Notes under the pieces: model-generated
Database searches by the model: none
What the model was told of the DNA's origin: nothing
The model's input: the letters and a program-made list of their open reading frames with translations, nothing else
Part shown: positions 1-6,735 of the stretch, piece after piece
Layout: each line of letters opens with the position of its first letter
Position numbering within the stretch: position 1 is the first letter of the stretch
Assembly (NCBI RefSeq): GCF_000719555.1
Contig: NZ_JOGX01000093.1
Span: forward strand, 1-21,238
DNA length: 21,238 nucleotides
DNA from: Streptomyces sp. NRRL F-5727
GTDB taxonomy: Bacteria > Actinomycetota > Actinomycetes > Streptomycetales > Streptomycetaceae
Direction of reading: 5' to 3'
Made by a program: the position numbers and the translations under genes

Positions 1-194
1 TCCGGGGGGCGCGGGGGCGTGCCGGTCGCGGGGGGCGGGGTGGCCGGGCGGGAGGGGGTGAGGTCGGTGGTGAGGGCCGAGAGGCCGCTCTTGGGGGGCT
101 TCGCGGGGGCCTGCTTCCCGGGCTCCGCGGGGGTCGCCGGCGGCGGGAGGGTCTCGGTGACGCGGGGCGCGCGGGGGTTCTGCTCGCTGGTCAT
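1..194 (-). CDS. Unidentified proline-rich protein, N-terminal part (truncated by window edge)
   Basis: An ATG at 194 (minus) opens a frame of 64 codons without a stop that runs off the left edge. A G-rich ribosome-binding stretch (AGGAG about 13 nt upstream, GGGGG nearer) precedes it. The visible part begins MTSEQNPRAPRVTE and is dominated by Pro, Ala, Thr and Lys, the look of a disordered cytoplasmic N-terminal tail such as precedes the membrane domain of some actinobacterial transporters or anchored proteins. Nothing identifies the family. It diverges from the aldolase-like gene at 301 over a 106-base gap. Coding status rests on the start, the ribosome site and the third-position GC pattern. 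Confidence 0.55.
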   Translation of the reverse strand, partial: MTSEQNPRAPRVTETLPPPATPAEPGKQAPAKPPKSGLSALTTDLTPSRPATPPPATGTPPRPP

Positions 195-238
195 CCCGCC
201 CCCTGCTCCTGCCGACAATGCCCGTCACTCTACGGGCT

Positions 239-258
239 GTTCCCCGCCGCGCGGGAAC
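239..258. repeat. Inverted repeat in divergent promoter region
   Basis: GTTCCC (239-244) and GGGAAC (253-258) form a perfect 6-bp inverted repeat with an 8-base GC-only spacer. It sits in the 106-base gap between the two divergent genes starting at 194 and 301, so it could be an operator. A GGGTACCC palindrome follows at 263-270. I see no convincing -35/-10 pair for either gene. Confidence 0.3.
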
Positions 259-300
259 CCAGGGGTACCCACCCCCCTGACGGTCTGGCAAGCTCGGGCC

Positions 301-1503
301 ATGACTCCCCGTGCCGCCGACCGCGCCCGGTACGACCGGGCCACCGCCGCCCTCGACGCGCCGCTGGCGCTCGTCGATCTAGAGGCGTTCGACGCGAACG
401 CGGACGATCTGGTGCGCCGGGCGGGCGGGAAGCCGGTCCGGGTGGCCAGCAAGTCGGTGCGGTGCCGGGCGCTCCTGGAGCGGGTGCTGGCGCGGGAGGG
501 CTTCGCCGGGGTCATGTCGTTCACGCTCGCCGAGTCGCTGTGGCTGGCGCGGGCCGGGTTCGAGGACGTCCTGCTCGCCTATCCGTCGGCCGACCGGGCC
601 GGCTTCGCCGAGCTCGCGCGGGATCCGAAGCTCGCCGCCGCCGTGACCGTGATGGTCGACGACGTGGCGCAGCTCGATCTGGTGGACGCGGCCCGGGCCG
701 GCGGCACGGAGGAGATCCGGGTCTGTCTGGAGATGGACACCTCGCTGCGTCTGCTGGGCGGCCGGGTGCGGATCGGGGCGCGGCGCTCGCCGCTGCGGAC
801 GCCGGAGCGGCTGGCCGAGCTGGCCCGCTCGGTGGTCCGCCGGCCGGGGTTCCGGCTGGTGGGCCTGATGGCGTACGAGGGGCATGTGGCGGGGGTCGGG
901 GACGCGGTGGCCGGCCGGCCGCTGCGGTCGCGGGCGGTCCGCGCGATGCAGGCGGTGGCCCGCCGGGAGCTGGCCGAGCGGCGGGCGGCGGTGGTCGGGG
1001 CCGTACGGGCGGTGGCGCCGGACCTGGAGTTCGTGAACGGCGGCGGCACCGGCAGCGTGCAGCACACGGCGGCCGAGGCGGCGGTCACCGAGATCGCCGC
1101 CGGGTCCGGGCTCTACGTGCCGCGGCTCTTCGACGACTACGCGTCCTTCAGCGGCCGGCCGGCGGCGCTCTTCGCGCAGCCCGTGGTGCGGCGGCCGGGC
1201 GTCGGGGTCGTGACCGTGCTCGGCGGCGGCTATCCGGCGTCCGGCGCGGCCGGGCGGGACCGGCTGCCCGTCCCGTATCTGCCGGAGGGACTGCGGTACG
1301 ACCCGCAGGAGGGCCCCGGCGAGGTGCAGACCCCGCTGCTCGGCTCGCCGGCGGACGATCTGCGGATCGGCGACAAGGTGTGGTTCCGGCACGCGAAGGC
1401 CGGCGAGCTGTGCGAGCGGTTCGAGGTGCTGCACCTGGTGCAGGGGGACCGTGTGGTGGACACGGTCCCCACCTACCGGGGCGAGGGCCGGACCTTCCTG
1501 TAG
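301..1503 (+). CDS. PLP fold-type III amino-acid aldolase/deaminase-like protein
   Basis: This 400-residue protein resembles the alanine racemase-like, D-threonine aldolase/D-serine dehydratase group that Streptomyces genomes usually label amino acid deaminase/aldolase. The N-terminal TIM-barrel part carries the likely PLP lysine in RVASKSVRC (K51), and a glycine-rich stretch near EFVNGGGTGS fits phosphate binding. The C-terminal domain has the His and Cys (RHAKAGELC, H364 and C371) that in the D-serine dehydratase-like domain hold a metal. The start is the ATG at 301 because homology-like sequence begins soon after; the open frame upstream is G-rich non-coding. No good ribosome site is visible. 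The gene is convergent with the dehydrogenase at 1507, only 3 bases between stops. The substrate cannot be read from sequence; a D-3-hydroxy amino acid is the family expectation. Confidence 0.8.
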   Translation: MTPRAADRARYDRATAALDAPLALVDLEAFDANADDLVRRAGGKPVRVASKSVRCRALLERVLAREGFAGVMSFTLAESLWLARAGFEDVLLAYPSADRAGFAELARDPKLAAAVTVMVDDVAQLDLVDAARAGGTEEIRVCLEMDTSLRLLGGRVRIGARRSPLRTPERLAELARSVVRRPGFRLVGLMAYEGHVAGVGDAVAGRPLRSRAVRAMQAVARRELAERRAAVVGAVRAVAPDLEFVNGGGTGSVQHTAAEAAVTEIAAGSGLYVPRLFDDYASFSGRPAALFAQPVVRRPGVGVVTVLGGGYPASGAAGRDRLPVPYLPEGLRYDPQEGPGEVQTPLLGSPADDLRIGDKVWFRHAKAGELCERFEVLHLVQGDRVVDTVPTYRGEGRTFL

Positions 1504-1512
1504 GTCCTACAG
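1498..1512. repeat. Palindrome holding both convergent stop codons
   Basis: CTGTAGG-T-CCTACAG is a perfect 7-bp-arm palindrome. The aldolase-like gene ends CTG TAG reading right and the dehydrogenase ends CTG TAG reading left, so the two stops (1501-1503 and 1507-1509) are mirror images. There is no other terminator between these genes. Confidence 0.6.
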
Positions 1513-2292
1513 CGGGGTGACGTAGGCGCCCGAGATGCCGCCGTCGACGAGGAAGTCGGAGGCGTTGACGAACGAGGAGTCGTCGCTGGCGAGGAAGGCG
1601 ACGGCGGCCGCGATCTCGTCCGCCTCGGCGAACCGGCCCACCGGGATGTGGACGAGCCGGCGGGCGGCCCGCTCCGGGTCCGTGGCGAACAGCTCCTGGA
1701 GGAGCGGGGTGTTGACCGGGCCGGGGCAGAGCGCGTTGACCCGGATGCCCTCGCGGGCGAACTGGACGCCGAGCTCGCGGGACATGGCGAGGACGCCGCC
1801 CTTGGAGGCGGTGTACGAGATCTGGCTGGTCGCCGCGCCCATGACCGCCACGAACGAGGCGGTGTTGATGATGGAGCCCTTCCCCTGGCGCCGCATGTAC
1901 GGCAGGGCGGCCTTGCAGCAGAGGTAGACGGAGGTGAGGTTGACGTCCTGGACGCGCTTCCACGCCTCCAGGCCGGTCTCCAGGATGGAGTCGTCGTCGG
2001 GCGGGGAGATGCCGGCGTTGTTGAAGGCGACGTCGACGGAGCCGTAGGTCTCGAAGGCGACCCGGAAGAGGTTCTCGACCTCTTCCGGGTCGGTGACGTC
2101 GACCTGGACGAAGGTGCCGCCGACGGCCTCGGCGGCGGCCTTGCCGGCCCGCTCGTCGATGTCGCCGCAGACGACGTTCGCCCCTTCGGAGGCGAGGCGG
2201 CGGGCGGTGGCGAGGCCGATGCCGCTGCCGGCACCGGTGATGACGGCGGTGCGGCCGACGAGCCGGCGGCAGATGATCTCTTCGGTGGTCAT
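1507..2292 (-). CDS. Short-chain dehydrogenase/reductase, probable gamma-glutamylethanolamide (alcohol) dehydrogenase
   Basis: A 261-residue classical SDR. The cofactor motif TGAGSGIG is at residues 19-26, an Asp (D44) at the end of the second beta strand suggests NAD rather than NADP, NNAG lies near residue 93, and the catalytic Ser/Tyr/Lys set is in INTAS and YTASK. It ends in the usual SDR tail VDGGISGAYV. The ATG at 2292 abuts the stop of the aldehyde dehydrogenase (2295), so it is the third gene of the ligase-aldehyde dehydrogenase-SDR operon. Generic annotation would be 3-oxoacyl-ACP reductase, but its place in an amine gamma-glutamylation operon suggests it oxidises the hydroxyl of a gamma-glutamylated amino alcohol to the aldehyde. 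That role is inference; the fold and family are clear. Confidence 0.85.
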   Translation of the reverse strand: MTTEEIICRRLVGRTAVITGAGSGIGLATARRLASEGANVVCGDIDERAGKAAAEAVGGTFVQVDVTDPEEVENLFRVAFETYGSVDVAFNNAGISPPDDDSILETGLEAWKRVQDVNLTSVYLCCKAALPYMRRQGKGSIINTASFVAVMGAATSQISYTASKGGVLAMSRELGVQFAREGIRVNALCPGPVNTPLLQELFATDPERAARRLVHIPVGRFAEADEIAAAVAFLASDDSSFVNASDFLVDGGISGAYVTPL

Positions 2293-2294
2293 GG

Positions 2295-3659
2295 TCAGCC
2301 TTCCGTGCTGATGAAGACGTTCTTGGTCTCGGTGAAGGCGGTCAGGGCGTCGGGGCCGAGCTCCCGGCCGAGCCCGGACTGGCGGAAGCCGCCGAACGGG
2401 GTCCAGTAGCGGACGCTGGAGTGGGAGTTGACGGAGAGGTTGCCGGCCCGGACGGCGCGGGAGGCGCGCAGGGCGCGGCCGACGTCACGGGTCCAGATCG
2501 AGCCCGAGAGGCCGTAGGGGGTGGCGTTGGCGAGCCGGATCGCGTCGGCCTCGTCCTCGAAGGGGAGGACGACGGCGACGGGTCCGAAGATCTCCTTGAC
2601 GGCGCAGGGCGCGTCCTCGGGGAGGCCGGTGAGGACGGTCGGCGGGAACCAGAAGCCGGGCCCCTCGGGCGCCTTTCCGCGGATGGCCTCGGCGTCCTCG
2701 GGGACGTAGGAGCGGACCCGGTCGAGCTGGGCGCGGGAGATCAGCGGCCCCATCTGGGTGCGCTCGTCGAGCGGGTCGCCGACGACGGTCTCCTCGATCG
2801 CCGGGGCGAGGAGCTCCAGGAAGCGGTCGTACGCGCCGCGCTGCACGAGGATCCGGGTGCGGGCGCAGCAGTCCTGGCCGCTGTTGTCGAGGAAGGCCAT
2901 GGGGGCCGCGGCGGCCGCCGCCTCGATGTCGGCGTCGGCGAAGACGATGTTGGGGCTCTTGCCGCCGAGTTCGAGGGTGAGCCGTTTCACCTGGTCGGCG
3001 CACTTCGCCATGATCGCCTTGCCGACCCGGGTGGAGCCGGTGAAGACGATCTTGGCGACGCCGGGGTGGGTGACGAGGGCGTCGCCGGCGACGGGGCCCT
3101 CGCCGGGGAGGACCTGGAAGAGGTGCTCGGGGAGTCCGGCCTCCAGGGCGAGCGCGGCGAGGCGCAGCGCGGTGAGCGGGGTGGTCTCGGCCGGTTTGAG
3201 GATGACCGCGTTGCCGGCGGCGAGGGCGGGCGCGGTGGCCCAGGCGGCGATCGGCATGGGGAAGTTCCAGGGCGCGATGACGCCGATCACGCCGAGGGGT
3301 TCGAGGAGGGTGACGTCGAGGCCGCCGGGGACGGGGATCTGGCGTCCGGTCAGCCGCTCGACGCCGCCGGCCGCGTAGTCGAGGAGGTCGCGGACGTTCC
3401 CTGCCTCCCAGCGGGCGTTGCCGAGGGTGTGGCCGGCCTCGCGGACCTCCAGGAGGGCGAGTTCCTCGGTGTGGGCGTCGACGACGGCGGCGAAGCGGCG
3501 GAGCAGCCGGGCGCGGTCGGCGGGGGCGGCGGCGGCCCAGGCGGTCTGCGCGGCGGCCGCGCGCGTGACGGCGGCGTCGACGTCGGCGCGGTCGGCGGCG
3601 GGGACGGTGGCGACGGGTTCTTCCGTCGCCGGGTTCAGTACCTGGAGGGCGGTGGGCAA
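2295..3659 (-). CDS. NAD(P)-dependent aldehyde dehydrogenase of the gamma-glutamyl amine pathway
   Basis: A 454-residue member of the aldehyde dehydrogenase superfamily. APWNFP marks the cofactor site, the general base is E230 in LELGGKSPN, and the nucleophile is C264 in NSGQDCCARTR. The 34-residue gap between them is the family norm. The C-terminal motif PFGGFRQSGLGRE is intact. The start is an unusual TTG at 3659, about 10 bases after AGAGGA; no in-frame ATG or GTG gives a better N-terminus than MPTALQVLNPATEE. It follows the ligase gene by 39 bases and touches the SDR start, so the three are one transcript. Expected step: oxidation of a gamma-glutamylated aldehyde to the acid, equivalent to PuuC in E. 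coli. The TTG start may lower its translation relative to its neighbours. Confidence 0.9.
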   Translation of the reverse strand: MPTALQVLNPATEEPVATVPAADRADVDAAVTRAAAAQTAWAAAAPADRARLLRRFAAVVDAHTEELALLEVREAGHTLGNARWEAGNVRDLLDYAAGGVERLTGRQIPVPGGLDVTLLEPLGVIGVIAPWNFPMPIAAWATAPALAAGNAVILKPAETTPLTALRLAALALEAGLPEHLFQVLPGEGPVAGDALVTHPGVAKIVFTGSTRVGKAIMAKCADQVKRLTLELGGKSPNIVFADADIEAAAAAAPMAFLDNSGQDCCARTRILVQRGAYDRFLELLAPAIEETVVGDPLDERTQMGPLISRAQLDRVRSYVPEDAEAIRGKAPEGPGFWFPPTVLTGLPEDAPCAVKEIFGPVAVVLPFEDEADAIRLANATPYGLSGSIWTRDVGRALRASRAVRAGNLSVNSHSSVRYWTPFGGFRQSGLGRELGPDALTAFTETKNVFISTEG

Positions 3660-3698
3660 GGACTCGGTCCTCTCAGCGGAGTTCTTCGGCGGCGTTCT

Positions 3699-5063
3699 TC
3701 AGAGGCGTTCGAAGGAGCGGCGCAGTTCCCAGTCCGTGACGGCCGCGTCGAAGGCGGCGAGTTCGACCCGGGCCATGTTGCGGTAGTGGGCGACGACCTC
3801 GGCGCCGAACGCCTCCTTGGCGATCTCGCTGGTCTCCCAGAGTTCGGCGGCCTCGCGCAGGGTGGTGGGGACGTGGGCGTGGTCGGCGGCGTAGGCGTTC
3901 CCGGTGCAGGGCGGCGGGAGTTCGAGGCCCCGCTCGATGCCGTGGAGGCCGGCGGCGATCATGGCGGCGACGGCGAGGTAGGGGTTGACGTCGCCGCCGG
4001 GGACCCGGTTCTCGAAGCGGGTGGAGGGTCCGTGGCCGACGGTCCGGAAGGCGCAGGTGCGGTTGTCGTGGCCCCAGGCGACGGCGGTGGGGGCGAAGGA
4101 GCCGGGCTGGAAGCGCTTGTAGGAGTTGATGTTGGGGGCGAGGAGGAGGGTGAGGTCGCGGAGGCCGGCGAGCTGTCCGGCGAGGAAGTGCCGCATGACC
4201 GGGGACATCCCGTGCGGGTCGTCGCCGGCCATCACGTTGGTGCCGGCCGCGTCCTGGAGGGAGAGGTGGATGTGGCAGGAGTTGCCCTCGCGCTCGTTGT
4301 ACTTGGCCATGAAGGTGAGCGAGACGCCCTCCTGGGAGGCGATCTCCTTGGCGCCGGTCTTGTAGACGGCGTGCTGGTCGCAGGTGACCAGGGCCTCGTC
4401 GTAGCGGAAGGCGATCTCGTGCTGGCCGGGGTTGCACTCGCCCTTGGCGGACTCGACGGTGAGGCCGGCGGCGGCCATCTCGTTGCGGATGCGGCGGAGG
4501 AGGGGTTCGACGCGGCCGGTGCCGAGGACGGAGTAGTCGATGTTGTACTGGTTGGCCGGCGTGAGGCCCCGGTAGCCGGCGTCCCACGCCTGCTCGTAGG
4601 TGTCCCGGAAGACGATGAACTCCAGCTCGGTGCCGACGTGGGCGGTGAGGCCGAGGGCGGCGAGCCGGTCCAGCTGGCGCCGCAGGATCTGGCGGGGCGC
4701 GGCGACGACGGGCGATCCGTCGGCCCAGGTCAGGTCGGCGGTGACCAGGGCGGTGGCCTCGTTCCAGGGGACCCGGCGGAGCGTGGCGAGGTCGGGGCGC
4801 ATGGCGAAGTCGCCGTAGCCGCGGTCCCAGGAGGACATCGCGTAGCCGTCGACGGTGTTCATCTCGGTGTCGACGGCGAGGAGGTAGTTGCAGCCCTCGG
4901 TGCCGTGGGCGAGGACCTCGTCGAGGAAGAAGGGGGCGGCGAACCGCTTCCCCTGGAGCCGGCCCTGCATGTCCGGGAAGGCCAGGACGACGGTGTCGAT
5001 CTCGCCGCCGGCCACCAGGGAGCGCAGTTCCTCGACGGTGAGCGGGGGTGTGCGGTCTGCCAC
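3699..5063 (-). CDS. glnA4: Glutamine synthetase-like gamma-glutamyl amine ligase (GlnA4-type, gamma-glutamylethanolamide synthetase)
   Basis: A 454-residue class I glutamine synthetase-like enzyme that should ligate glutamate to an amine with ATP. Catalytic-domain motifs are present: TELEF (E146, E148), AKGECNPGQHEIAF, EGNSCHIHLSL (H264, H266), NSYKRF, NRTCAFR and RFENRVPGGDVNPYL. The ammonium-binding loop of true synthetases (FDGSSI with Asp50 and Ser53) is replaced by a sequence around SSWDRGYGD, and the adenylylated-tyrosine loop is missing. This argues against ammonium assimilation. Start is GTG 5063 with AGGAG upstream. It heads an operon with the two dehydrogenases and diverges from a FadR-type regulator. 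Operon content, and remembered synteny with S. coelicolor SCO1613, support GlnA4 acting on ethanolamine; a polyamine substrate (PuuA/GlnA3-like) is the alternative. Family certain, substrate inferred. Confidence 0.85.
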   Translation of the reverse strand: MADRTPPLTVEELRSLVAGGEIDTVVLAFPDMQGRLQGKRFAAPFFLDEVLAHGTEGCNYLLAVDTEMNTVDGYAMSSWDRGYGDFAMRPDLATLRRVPWNEATALVTADLTWADGSPVVAAPRQILRRQLDRLAALGLTAHVGTELEFIVFRDTYEQAWDAGYRGLTPANQYNIDYSVLGTGRVEPLLRRIRNEMAAAGLTVESAKGECNPGQHEIAFRYDEALVTCDQHAVYKTGAKEIASQEGVSLTFMAKYNEREGNSCHIHLSLQDAAGTNVMAGDDPHGMSPVMRHFLAGQLAGLRDLTLLLAPNINSYKRFQPGSFAPTAVAWGHDNRTCAFRTVGHGPSTRFENRVPGGDVNPYLAVAAMIAAGLHGIERGLELPPPCTGNAYAADHAHVPTTLREAAELWETSEIAKEAFGAEVVAHYRNMARVELAAFDAAVTDWELRRSFERL

Positions 5064-5154
5064 GGGACGACTCTCCTCGTTCGGCCTGCCGGGAGTCATA
5101 AGGTATGGGGGGAGACCATTGCTTGGGAAGTACCAGGGGAAGGGGCGACGAGAA
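5064..5154. promoter_or_regulatory. Divergent control region of the ligase operon and FadR-type regulator
   Basis: These 91 bases separate the two divergent starts and contain a short AT-richer core (about 5095-5130). TAAGGT at 5099-5104 fits a plus-strand -10 for the regulator and TACCTT in the same stretch fits a minus-strand -10, but neither has a good -35. ATGG (5105-5108) and CCAT (5116-5119) form a small dyad, and TGGGAAGTACCA lies just to its right; either might be part of the FadR-family operator. These are weak matches. Confidence 0.35.
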
Positions 5155-5892
5155 GTGATCCGTACGAGTGAACCGGGCGGCCCGGCCGACCGGCTGACGC
5201 CGGTGCTGCGCCCGGTCCGGGCCGGCAACGGCTTCGAGGAGGCCCTGGAGCAGATCCTCCAGGTGGTCCGGCTGGGCCTGGTCCCGGACGGCGAACGGCT
5301 GCCCGCCGAGCGGGAGCTGGCCGAGCGGATGGGGATCAGCCGGGTCACGCTCCGCGAGGTCCTGAAGGTGCTCCAGGAGCAGGGCCTGGTGGAGAGCCGG
5401 CGCGGCCGGTACGGCGGAACGTTCGTGCTGCCGCGCCCGCAGGACCCCGACGAGGCGGAGCTGCGCCGCCGGATCGCCGCCGTCGACATGGAGGACGCGC
5501 TGCGCTTCCGGGAGGTCCTGGAGGTGGGCGCGGCCGGGCTGTGCGCGGCGCACGGCCTGGACGCGGCGGGCGCGGAGCGGCTGCGGGCGGCGCTGGCGGC
5601 CACGCATGACGCGCCGCTGGCGGACTACCGCCGCCAGGACACGCTGCTCCACCTCACGCTGGCCGAGCTCTCCGGCTCCCCCAGCCTGACGGCCCGGTAC
5701 GCGGCGGTCCGCGCGACCGTCAACGACCTGCTCGACTGCATCCCGCTCCTGGTGCGCAACCTGGAGCACTCCCAGCACCAGCACACGGCGCTGGTGGAGG
5801 CGGTCCTGGAGGGGGACGCGGACGCGGCGCGCGAGGTGGCGCGCGAGCACTGCGCGGGGACGGCGGCGCTGCTCCGCGGCTTCCTGGCGTGA
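5155..5892 (+). CDS. FadR-subfamily (FCD domain) GntR transcriptional regulator
   Basis: A 245-residue regulator. The winged helix-turn-helix is at roughly residues 25-90 (LPAERELAERMGISRVTLRE, then LVESRRGRYGGTFV in the wing), followed by an all-helical FCD ligand domain. His residues in TLLHLTLAELSG and HSQHQHTALVEAVL match the metal/ligand-binding positions of that domain. Start is GTG 5155, with GAAGGGG about 10 bases upstream; the open frame continues further upstream but overlaps the ligase gene. It diverges from the ligase operon and precedes the hydrolase, so it most likely controls both in response to the amine or a gamma-glutamylated intermediate. The direction of control (repressor or activator) cannot be told. 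Confidence 0.88.
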   Translation: MIRTSEPGGPADRLTPVLRPVRAGNGFEEALEQILQVVRLGLVPDGERLPAERELAERMGISRVTLREVLKVLQEQGLVESRRGRYGGTFVLPRPQDPDEAELRRRIAAVDMEDALRFREVLEVGAAGLCAAHGLDAAGAERLRAALAATHDAPLADYRRQDTLLHLTLAELSGSPSLTARYAAVRATVNDLLDCIPLLVRNLEHSQHQHTALVEAVLEGDADAAREVAREHCAGTAALLRGFLA

Positions 5893-5971
5893 AAGGTATG
5901 TCCGCGGCCCATTGAGGCGCGCGGCGCCCTATTGTCGGCGCCATGTTCCGCACCTACCAGGAGGCAGCCCC

Positions 5972-6676
5972 GTGACCGAGCCGCTCATCGGTGTGACGAC
6001 CTATCTCGACCGGGCCCGGTGGCGGGTCTGGGACATGCCGGCGGCGCTGCTGCCCGCGCAGTACCCGCGGTACGTGCGGGACGGCGGCGGTCTGGTGGTG
6101 ATGCTGCCGCCGGACGCGCCGGCCGCGGCGGCCGCGGTGCTGGCCCGGCTGGACGGTCTGGTGGTGGCGGGCGGGGCGGATGTGGAGCCCGTACGGTACG
6201 GGGCCGAGCCCGATCCGCGGACCGGTCCGCCGGCGCGGGACCGGGACTCCTGGGAGCTGGCGCTGATCGACGCGGCGCTCGCCTCCGGCACCCCGCTGCT
6301 CGGTGTCTGCCGGGGGATGCAGCTGCTCAACGTGGCGCTGGGCGGGACGCTGACGCAGCATCTGGACGGGCACGTGGAGGCGGAGGGGGTGATGGGGCGG
6401 CACCCGGTGAAGCCGGTGCCGGGGACGCTGTACGCGTCCCTCGTCCCCGAGCAGGCCGACGTGCCGACCTATCACCATCAGGCCGTGGACCGGCTGGGCG
6501 CGGGCCTGGTGCCCTCGGCGTACGCGGAGGACGGCACGGTGGAGGCGGTGGAGCTGGCGGAGCCGGCCTGGGCCCTCGGGGTGCAGTGGCATCCGGAGAT
6601 GGGCGAGGACCCGCGGGTCGTCCGGGGTCTGGTCCGGGCGGCCGCCGCGCGGCGCGCGGCGGGCGGCCGGGGCTAG
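5972..6676 (+). CDS. PuuD-type gamma-glutamyl hydrolase (class I glutamine amidotransferase-like)
   Basis: A 234-residue peptidase C26-type protein, the family of gamma-glutamyl-GABA hydrolase PuuD. It has the nucleophile elbow LLGVCRGMQLLN (C113) and the catalytic His and Glu in VQWHPEM (H207, E209), and VVAGGADVEPVRYG near the N-terminus is typical of the family. Start is GTG 5972 with a strong AGGAGG seven bases upstream. It lies 79 bases after the regulator on the same strand, so it may share that transcript or have its own promoter. Its expected job is the last step of the island: freeing glutamate from the gamma-glutamyl product (glycine if ethanolamine was the substrate). A perfect hairpin follows its stop. 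Confidence 0.87.
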   Translation: MTEPLIGVTTYLDRARWRVWDMPAALLPAQYPRYVRDGGGLVVMLPPDAPAAAAAVLARLDGLVVAGGADVEPVRYGAEPDPRTGPPARDRDSWELALIDAALASGTPLLGVCRGMQLLNVALGGTLTQHLDGHVEAEGVMGRHPVKPVPGTLYASLVPEQADVPTYHHQAVDRLGAGLVPSAYAEDGTVEAVELAEPAWALGVQWHPEMGEDPRVVRGLVRAAAARRAAGGRG

Positions 6677-6682
6677 GGGGTG

Positions 6683-6720
6683 CGCGGGGCGGCCGGGGTG
6701 GGCGGTCCGGCCGCCCCGCG
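6683..6720. terminator. Bidirectional terminator hairpin between convergent genes
   Basis: CGCGGGGCGGCCGG (6683-6696) and CCGGCCGCCCCGCG (6707-6720) form a perfect 14-bp stem with a 10-base loop. It fills the gap between the hydrolase stop (6676) and the permease stop (6736). There is no T tract, as is common for Streptomyces terminators. Confidence 0.8.
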
Positions 6721-6735
6721 GTTCGGGGGCCGCGG

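Noticed and set aside
1..300. The aldolase-like protein extended to a start at position 19
   Set aside because: The extra 94 residues are low complexity and read antisense through the better-supported proline-rich minus-strand start at 194.
2421..5171. A 916-codon open frame on the plus strand, antisense to the ligase and aldehyde dehydrogenase genes
   Set aside because: Its translation is Gly/Val/Asp/Glu-rich low complexity, the usual product of reading opposite a high-GC3 gene. It has no family motif, while both minus-strand genes show intact catalytic residues.
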